Source: Cenococcum geophilum 1.58
Taxonomy: Eukaryota; Ascomycota; Dothideomycetes; Gloniales; Gloniaceae
DNA: 64,000 bases
Direction of reading: 5' to 3'
NCBI GenBank assembly: GCA_001692895.1
Contig: KV748220.1
Coordinates: 1,426,358 to 1,490,357, forward strand
Shown: positions 56,791-64,000 of the stretch, one piece after another
How positions within the stretch are numbered: position 1 is the stretch's first letter
How the letters are laid out: every line of letters begins with the position of its first letter
The notes under the pieces: model-generated
Databases searched by the model: none
Told to the model about the DNA's origin: nothing
Seen by the model: the letters and a program-made list of their open reading frames with translations, nothing else
Program-made: the position numbers and the translations under genes

Positions 56791-57878
56791 GCAGGTAAAG
56801 GCGCAGTTGTGGGGAGTGTTTGGGCGGTACGAGGAGCTTTTTGTACAACCTATTGTCAGAGTATGGTTTATTGAGGGGATATTTGGGTTATGCATGTTAT
56901 TCCGGAGCAGGCCGAACTACTTCGCGTGTCTGCCTATTTCCTCGACTGTGCCGCCTGGAGAATGGGCCAGTCTACTGAAGTACGGTACAAGAGGATGACT
57001 CTATGCAAGGCTCAGCATGGTGAAGAGCTCGGTCACAAAGTTACGGCCGGGCATGTGTATGCATGAGGAATGGTGTTCGGATAATGAAATTTAACTGTGG
57101 CGTAGATGATGTTTAGTGGTTTATCCCTTGCAACGGTGCAATTCGTCCCATGGTTACCGATAAGATCCAGCCCAATAGAACCAATCGAATTAAGTTGGGA
57201 TGCCCAATTGTTATTTTTCTAGTGCACAGATCACTTGATAGTAGGGTTGAGATACGATGTGGAGATTGTGACTTTCCTTTGTAGTCACAGCGAGCACCTC
57301 ATCATGTCTTTGAGGCGAGATTTAGAAATGTACTCACAATTCACCAACTCTACTGTAGTTACATAGTTGTAGATTCCTCGAGCACCGATGATTACGTAAC
57401 TATTTCGGTGCAGCAGGATGCCTGCAAAGTCTGCCCACTCTGATACACAAACGGGCCGATAAGAGCTGAAGATCTAATTCCCCGCCAGATGAAAACAATG
57501 CAAGGGCCGGTGAGTGGACAATAAGAGTGTCCAGCCACTACTGCGCCTTACCTTTTACCCTGAATGTAATTCGGCAGATTCTAGGATAACGCCAAGTCAA
57601 ACCGCTGAGGTATGTTGCCACCGCACGCTGGTCCCAGTCCATTATGATTCCACAAATTCCCTTTGCCTCCAACCCTTTATCAGCCCTACAAACTCTATTT
57701 CATCTGCCTGAATCCGTCTTATTTTCCCAACGCGACGCCTTTATACGGTCTCACCATCTTCACCCGTACCTGCCCGTTTTTTCCCGTCGCGCTTATCCTG
57801 AAACTTCTACCTATTCAGTTGTGGGAAACCTCACGCCCTGGATCCATCTCCTGAATCTATCAACCAACGCTCCCCGCT
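56791..57878. other. Intergenic sequence, including the 5' region of the next gene
   Basis: Short overlapping ORFs only. The stretch from about 57,100 to 57,878 is likely 3' UTR, spacer and promoter. No tRNA-like fold or repeat was found by eye. Confidence 0.4.
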
Positions 57879-58725
57879 ATGAGGTTACTCTCACTCCTCG
57901 CATGCGCATTCGCCGCTTTATCCGCTGTCAATGCCGTGTCTATACATGACGCGAAGGCGTTAAGTCCCCGCGACTCCGGCTCATCCGCGAACATCCTAGG
58001 TGATGGTATTCTATCACCTGCTAATGCGCTGGAAAAGCGGAAAGGGGGCGGTGGTAAAAGTGGTGGAGGTGGGGCCAAGAGTCAGATTAATTGCATATTC
58101 AAAAGATTTTACTAACGCTTCAACAGGCGGAGGAGGAAAATCATCCGGAGGCGGCGCGCCAAATGCTGGAGGAAGGACGGTATCTGGCTCGGGTGTCCGT
58201 CCCGCCTATGGCGGAGGCCGCTACTACGGTGGAGGCGCAACAGTTCCTTACACCGCTGGCCAGCGCTCTCCTCTCGGCCTCGCACCCTTACTCATACTGC
58301 CTATTGTTGCGCTTGCCGTCTTCCCTGGCTTGTGGCTGTACGGCGTCTACCAGTACCCTTATACACGTCCACACACGTTCGTAAACGAGACGATCACGAA
58401 TGCGACATTCCCGAACGGCATAAACCAGACCCTCCCCATTGATTGCTTGTGCGAGCAATATAGCGTTTGTGGCTGCGATGACAACAGTGATAGCACGTAT
58501 CTGCACGACCTGATTGGAAATGGCAGCTACGCGGCGCTGAACAAGACTCTTGTCACGATCTCGACTGTGAATGGAACGCGGACAATCGCCATTAACGGCA
58601 CACTGCCCAATGGTACCACTGCGTCTGGCGGTACGGATTCACCGGCTCCAAAGCAACATGCATTGGAATTTGCCGGTTGGTGGGTTATGGGCGCTGTTGT
58701 TGTATATTCCATTTCTTTCCTCTAG
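57879..58725 (+). CDS. Secreted/membrane Gly-rich glycoprotein of unknown function (DUF7732-like), one intron
   Basis: Exon 1 is 57,879-58,080 and exon 2 is 58,127-58,725. The 46-bp intron has GT/AG ends and a perfect TACTAAC branch point near 58,110, and joining gives 266 aa. The product has a signal peptide (MRLLSLLACAFAALSAVNA) and a dibasic Lys-Arg (LEKRKGGGG) that could be a Kex2-type cleavage site. A Gly/Ser/Lys-rich region follows (about residues 50-110). A hydrophobic helix (LAPLLILPIVALAVFPGLWL, about residue 132) comes next, then a lumenal or extracellular domain with CLCEQYSVCGCDD. There are at least six N-x-S/T sequons and a hydrophobic C-terminus suited to a GPI anchor or second membrane segment. 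The layout resembles the fungal DUF7732 family. That assignment is from memory of the family's look, not a search. Confidence 0.82.
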
Positions 58726-59606
58726 GCGCTGACGCCTTTCTTTTCGGGGCGGACATTTTCTAGACTGGATTTATGTTAATGTTTTGCCAATGGAGTTTTA
58801 TTAGACGAGAATGGATGGTGTTTGGTTTCTGAGGTCACTGGGATACCTTTATCTGATAGAGAGATACCTGATGGTATTCTGACGGTATTTTTCATTTCCC
58901 GGGAAATACGTCTTAACATACCATCTTTTTCAATACATACTCTGATACCACTCACCTTGTTGTTTCCTCATAGAGTCCCTCTGATCAGTTTATCTGTTTT
59001 TATTCTCGTGTTCTGAGGCGGAGGCGATGGGATATGAAGCGAAACTGCGACCAATTCTTTGCTTTACTTTTCCACCACAGGTCTACCTTATGATGAGAGA
59101 GCATATATAATAGTCTGTTATAACCGCCCACACTTTATCAATGCTCATTAACGAGCATGGCGTCGTCGATATCATCTTGATCTTGTGCTTATTGCAAGGT
59201 TCCGGGACTTCCGCGGTGTACTAGGCGCAGCCTCCTGGCTCTAAGAATATTATTCAGGATGCAGCGGTGGTGTGCCTAGCGAAAGAATAGAAGGCCTCTT
59301 GTGGTCATGAGCATTTCTTTCTCAGCCTCGGAAGTTGCCAGAACCAGGCACCTACGAGTCTGCTTTGAACTCCTCCTTGCGCCTCTATTCTTGGGGGCCA
59401 TAATTCTGACTGCAGAACCCGCGGTATCACAGTCTCAAGGAGGTTATCGGGTCCCCCTCTCCGCCTAGTGAGCTTGCTCCCCTGTGAGGTGATTGAGCAA
59501 TCACGGCACCCGTGGCGCACACCAGATAGATGGGTTGACACTTGGCGAATGATCAAACGTCCCAGAAGCAACTGAGACATGCGGACCGTTTCCACGTGGA
59601 CTACAA

Positions 59607-59714
59607 GGGGGGTACATGTGCGGATTGCTAGCGTCTAGGCAGATTTATATGGACAAAGTGAAGGTTCTCATACATTCTTTGCCAAGAGGCTAGCAATCCG
59701 CACATGTACCCCCC
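59607..59714. repeat. 108-bp inverted-repeat element with 26-bp perfect arms
   Basis: The left arm (59,607-59,632, starting GGGGGGTACATGTGCGG) is exactly complementary to the right arm (59,689-59,714), with 56 bp between. The G-run ends resemble termini of some hAT or Mutator-type MITEs. I see no clear target-site duplication. Confidence 0.75.
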
Positions 59715-61003
59715 CTGGTAGCAACGGGAGTGCGCATAGGGCTGCAGGTTTCTCAGTGTCGGTGTCAGCTTACGGGTATGCGGGTCTTTCTTTGGGACCG
59801 CAATCGCCGGGGAATGCCATTGTGCAACAGGGCTGGGCTGAAGCGGGGCAGGTGCAGGCGTGAGGAGCGGTCACGGATAGCGATCGAAAACATTGTGGAT
59901 GACGCCAGGTAATCCTGCTGACTCTTGCGGCCATATTGCGGCCATACCGAACCATGGCGGAGATCATTGCGCATCAATCATGTCCTGTGCAACAACAGCA
60001 CCCGTCGGGCCCTCGCTCCCTGCAGCGATCCTCTATGCAGCATCCAGAACCAGCTTTCTTCTATCATACCAGCATACTGACATCCCCCACCTCCTCGCAA
60101 TGTCGCTGCTCACCCACAAAAAGCCCTCTGGCTGTTGTGTCGTAGGCGGTCGCGCTATATTTAGGGGATAAGCGAAGAGGTGGAAAGACCAAGCCCTCTG
60201 GCCGATGCCTGATGCTCCACCGGCGCGCGTGCTCCTCTCGACTTGGCTTCCTCCACGGCGGCCAGCCACCCGTTTCCGCTAAGCATGAATAATGGGCTCC
60301 CGCAATCCTAAAGGTGAAATGGTGTAGTGGGAGCATGGAAGGGTCAAATCAAGCAATGGCTGCACGGCAGACTCCCGATTACTCACCCATAGCTTCTCAT
60401 GTCAGCCATTCCAACTGCGCCCCTCGCTTGCCGCGTTCAACGGTCGTTTGCCCGGTTTCTTTTTCTATTCCAGAAAAACTTGGCTGACCCCGACCCGCCG
60501 GTATTGTCAGATTCGACAATCTGATTCTTGAGATCGAAGCGCTCTCTGTGGATGCGCGCCATGGTGGCCTTGTTCAATGGCTTATCCTCCTCGTTTCGGA
60601 CTCGGGTTCCGCTAACTCGCAAAGGGCGCCTTTCGTTCCCTATGGGCTCTTACTTTAGCATCAATTGCTATTCTGACGGTCCCCGCCACGGCTGCGAACG
60701 CGCTAGGGCGCTAGTGGACGACCCGCCTGTCCTGATCATCCTTCGCCAGCTGAAAGAGCCTCCAACGTGAACCATACCCATGCCTACCCGAACGCTACCA
60801 CTCCTGCGGTCTATCTACTATTCTCCATTGCGAACTAGCTATCCAGGCTGTGCTGCTTCTATGTGCTTCCCTATCTTAGCATCTGCGCTTACTGTGCACC
60901 TGTTCCTACATATGGACTTTCGTTGCCTGACTGACGTGCATAATGCACCCATGGCATGTTTCCTTTTCTCGACGCACGCAACACGTCCTCTCTTAAAACC
61001 GAG

Positions 61004-61011
61004 CTATATAA
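61004..61011 (+). promoter_or_regulatory. TATA-like box
   Basis: CTATATAA about 200 bp upstream of the start codon at 61,213, followed by a pyrimidine-rich leader. Plausible core promoter, not proven. Confidence 0.35.
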
Positions 61012-61212
61012 CCTGGCTGCCTGATTCCCAAGATCGCCATACTCGAGCATCTCAGACATTCTCAGACATTCAGCCATTTTTAGCCATCACCTCCAATCAA
61101 TTGACTTCTCATTTTACTCTGCGCCTTTACCAGTTTCGCTTCATATCATTACCCGACCCATACTCACCCAATTCTTCTACGTCTGTTCCGCAAGATATCA
61201 ACCTCTTCCAAC

Positions 61213-61461
61213 ATGTGCTATCAAGTTGTCGAGCGCTACTCCGTCTGTCGCTGTCTATACTATAAGCATGCCATCGATCCATGCCCAGCACATGGCCAAC
61301 GCGGTCACACAGTCCAGGAGAAGACTGTCCTCGTTGGTTATGCCTGCTCAACGCACAGCTCCCGCCGCCCCGAAACGTCATATAACATGCAAGGCGCTGG
61401 AGTCCTGCCAGACTCCGGGTATGCCAGTGATGCCTACGACTCCTCCCAGTACCGGCGGTAG
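61213..61461 (+). CDS. Small conserved fungal Cys-containing protein (82 aa)
   Basis: Uninterrupted frame starting CAACATGTGC and ending TAG. The first ~50 residues contain MCYQVVERYSVCRCLYYKHA, a VDxC/DPC position, HGQRGHTVQEKTVLVGYAC and a final Cys-x-x-His (CSTHS). This matches a family of short Ascomycota proteins with a fixed Cys/His pattern (C at residues 2, 12, 14, 24 and 45, with His at 19, 27, 32 and 48), which could bind a metal such as zinc. The remaining ~30 residues are Ser/Tyr-rich and disordered-looking. No signal peptide. Function unknown. Some relatives have an intron and a longer tail, so the annotated C-terminus may not be final. A long leader with a TATA-like box lies upstream. 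Confidence 0.75.
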   Translation: MCYQVVERYSVCRCLYYKHAIDPCPAHGQRGHTVQEKTVLVGYACSTHSSRRPETSYNMQGAGVLPDSGYASDAYDSSQYRR

Positions 61462-64000
61462 GGAATTTACGGACTTATCAGTGGGCTTTTGGGAACCCCA
61501 GGCTGGAGCAATGGGTTTCGACCTATGGTTCCATATTTTAGCGTCATGCTGCGATGCATTCTTCGACAACCGCGAGACCTCTCTCCCTGGAGCTGCGCTC
61601 TTCGCAGATGTTGCGCATCAGCCAACTCAACAAGCACCACGTCATCAACATGACTATTTTCCTTTCTATTCCACAGGCATATAATCGGAGTTTCCATACG
61701 GGCATTGGCAGGAATGACACGGACGAAACGGACGACAGCACGAGGACGACAGGGACGAATTGCATATGAAAATTGCAATGGCTGCTTTTTTTTATTTTTT
61801 AGCGTGTATTATCATGGATAGATGCATAGCAAACGGGTCATGGGTAGCATTTCTGCATGGGATCGGAGTCGGGTCGGTTTGGAATTCCTTCTTTTTTCCT
61901 CGCATTCGCGTCCAGTTGGCGGCCTAATATTGTTTTCTGCTTTCTCTAATATGGGATTTTGGCCCGTGCTTTGGCATATTTGGTTTCCTTGGTCTCTTTG
62001 GTCTTTTTGAGTTCTTTTTGTTATTTGTCGAATGCCTTTCGGCCAGCTTGACTCATGCCCTTTAGCGGGGTCGGCTTATTTCAGCTGCAGGCAGCGAGTT
62101 GTGTTGTAGTACGTCATCCAACTCGATGTAACATTATTGTTCCGTTCTCGTTAATTTCTTGAAAACTTACCGTGGCCCGCAACTGGCTCGTACATCACCG
62201 CCCTTTTGCACTGACGTCCCCTCTATAAACCCTCATCCCCACCCACTGCAGCTCTCACTTCGTCGGTGTGAGAGAGAGAGAGACGCACGCACGCAGAGAC
62301 GGATAAAGAGAAGAGCGAAGGGAGCGAGACGGACGGTATTCAGCTGCCTTCGTACGGAATGTCCATTCCTTCCCGGTCCGAATGCACGCGTCTGTCGTGT
62401 TCAGCTCATACACCGCACTCCGTCGGCATTGGCCGCCGCATTTGCAGCCCTCGCTCCCATCACGTCAAAGATGCGACGTTTCCAAAGTTTGTGTTTTGAA
62501 ATATTTATAATATTTTATTCGGCTTACGACGGCGGAGCCCCGCTACCCCAAGGGGAGTCGCTAAGTTCCGCACCTTCTCGTCGAACCTGGGGCTCGGACA
62601 AGGGTTCGCTTGACTGAGCTATAATTAGCAGCGTCTGCCTCTGTCCTGAGTCTTCTGCCAATATTTCGTTCCACACCATTCGAAGCTTCGGCTTGGGAAT
62701 CACCACTAGGAAGTCGCGTCCAGCCTATTAAGGCTCGAATCGCTCTTGGTCATGCTGATGCTTTTTGGCGACGACAACGCGTTATAATTTCAGGCCATTA
62801 TCAAATTTCTATTCCCGACCTGACGTGCGCGTGCCCGGGAATAACGCCATAGCAACGCGTGTCAGAAAGCGATAATATGTGCCCTGTCGATATGAACTAT
62901 CTGCTTCTCTAAAATTTAGCGAAAACTCCCGGGAGGCTTCAACGCCGTTCGATCCTTCCAATATATCGGTACGTCGATTGTGAAACCTGCCAAAGTATCC
63001 CTATGGCCGTTACACCGGTCACCGATACGAGGCAATGAAGTTAGAGTCATATTCTAAGACACTTGGAAAGCATAGCCACATTGACAAGTTTTGACAAGAG
63101 GGGAACCGACGAGGTTAGATCCGGACTGAAGATCCTGATAATAGCGTTGCCTAGACTTCGCGCTGAGGGCATAGAGTGGTTGCTGCCATTAAAAGGCTGA
63201 TACCGAGGGGTGGGACAGCCTCTTCCACTACCCGGGATCACGGACTGGGAAGAGTATGGGATTTCACTAGCAGCCTCGACGCGTACTGCCATCATCGTAC
63301 ATGTCTGGAGATGTAGGAGACGCCCGCTAGCTTCTATCTTGAAGATATTTTTGTGACTCTTTGGATCTCGTCAAGGAGCCTGATCTAAACGCCCCCCTGC
63401 TTTCGATGGTCCTAAAACCCCATTGCACCAAGCCACTGAGGTCGTTCGCCCTCAGGACCTGACAAGTTTCCAGATTCTACACGACCTATTACTGGAGATC
63501 TTCACTGTGGCTTCGTCGCCCAACAAAGACGACATGTATCTAAATTAACAAGTAGTGGCGATGACCATGATTCATCGTCCCAGCTCCATCGAGGAAACTC
63601 TTCCGGATTGCCATGTCTCCACGCGCTTTTTGCCGATTGGGAAAGGACACTGAATCTCCGAGCCGAATCTCTGCCGTCGGCTAAGAGCTTATACTGGCTT
63701 ATGATTAGTTCGTCTTGCTAATTAGGCAAAATTCCTTGGTGTTGTTCGTGCAGTCCTTATCAAAAACCTATCGACATAGTTCAAGACTGACACAGCAGCT
63801 TCGGGTGCGGTCTGTGATTGGGAACAGCTGGAACTGGAGGTTAGATTGGACTCTGGTAGCGTGAGAATCATAGAATATGGGAGGGCTCGAGGAGAGCGGG
63901 GAAAGAGGCGTGGGGCTCTACTGGCTAACCGACCGGACGGGAAGAAGAAATGCACAAGTATGAGATCATGANTTTTTGAGTTGACTCAGCATGCTCAGAC
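61462..64000. other. 3' region and window end, no supportable gene
   Basis: A GA-rich microsatellite followed by CGCACGC units lies at 62,267-62,292. At about 63,660-63,900 the + strand shows a 45-codon run (SLYWLMISSSCLLIRQNSL onward) that vaguely resembles the middle region of a fungal Zn2Cys6 transcription factor, but stops and frame changes surround it and I do not call a gene. One ambiguous base is at 63,972. Confidence 0.35.
62267..62292. repeat. GA microsatellite with adjoining GCAC units
   Basis: GTGAGAGAGAGAGAGACG followed by CACGCACGCA. Simple sequence, no gene association visible. Confidence 0.7.

Larger units (their letters stand above)
58726..61212. other. Long stretch without a supportable gene
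   Basis: Numerous short overlapping ORFs on both strands (up to 161 codons at 60,780) lack recognisable domains. The last ~300 bp are the 5' region of the gene at 61,213, including a TATA-like CTATATAA near 61,004 and a CT-rich leader. A short inverted-repeat element lies at 59,607-59,714. Confidence 0.4.

Noticed and set aside
60310..60365. tRNA-like ATGGTGTAGTGG motif
   Set aside because: It resembles an A box, but no T-loop GGTTCGA-type B box and no acceptor stem pairing follow.
60780..61265. 161-codon ORF on the + strand
   Set aside because: Covers the promoter and leader of the better-supported gene at 61,213. Its sequence is pyrimidine-rich leader-like with no motif.
62159..62617. 152-codon ORF on the + strand
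   Set aside because: Spans a GA/GCAC microsatellite and has no recognisable domain.
63660..63900. Zn2Cys6 transcription factor gene
   Set aside because: Only a vague resemblance over ~45 codons, with stops and frame changes around it and no Zn2Cys6 motif in the window.

Overview
The window looks like a chromosome segment from a filamentous ascomycete (Pezizomycotina). The evidence is short introns (46-59 bp) with GT/AG ends and a TACTAAC branch point, Ascomycota-type small conserved proteins, and a sharp change between an AT-rich repeat block (about 1-46,440) and a GC-balanced gene-bearing block (about 46,440-64,000). In the AT-rich block CA/TG dinucleotides are scarce, TA is abundant, and nearly all transposon reading frames are broken by TAG/TAA at former Gln/Trp codons. 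This is the signature expected of repeat-induced point mutation (RIP).

AT-rich block, left to right. (1) The 3' part of a Ty3/gypsy chromovirus on the + strand (family 1, 1-2,813) with its 3' LTR. (2) A second gypsy (family 2), whose reverse transcriptase (2,814-4,200) is split by a 10.3-kb nested insertion and resumes at 14,499 with RNase H, integrase, chromodomain and 3' LTR. (3) The insertion (4,201-14,482, 16-bp target-site duplication) is an unclassified element with two copies of a ~1.1-kb unit. The first copy is itself split by a Tad1-like LINE on the - strand (5,076-11,945, 11-bp duplication), which is the least damaged element here. (4) A RIP-degraded DUF3435 gene, the family that includes the tyrosine-recombinase 'captains' of Starship elements (17.04-18.4 kb). 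(5) A 427-bp near-palindromic MITE at 20.1 kb, then about 7 kb of degraded coding sequence I cannot identify. (6) Gag fragments (27.9-30.7 kb), then family-1 gypsy A on the - strand, split by a full-length family-1 gypsy B (32,372-40,321; 423-bp LTRs, AACGT duplication). (7) A + strand gypsy 3' half (41.8-44.3 kb) carrying a second copy of the palindromic MITE at a TA site inside its chromodomain. (8) About 1.7 kb without recognisable content, then a two-orientation short-repeat cluster (46.05-46.44 kb) at the edge of the block.

GC-balanced block. Only a few genes are convincing: a DUF7924-type gene inactivated by six in-frame nonsense codons without frameshift (49.5-51.0 kb); a spliced protein kinase on the - strand (54,111-52,964); a decayed piggyBac-like transposase fragment directly upstream of it; a conserved Ascomycota protein of unknown function (55,945-56,790); a secreted or membrane Gly-rich, N-glycosylated protein with one intron (57,879-58,725); and a small Cys-containing conserved protein (61,213-61,461). 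Long stretches between them hold no supportable gene.

The genes do not form a visible pathway or cluster. The main story is layered transposon nesting, which gives a relative chronology, strong RIP, and possible spill-over of RIP-like nonsense mutation into a gene about 3 kb beyond the repeat block.
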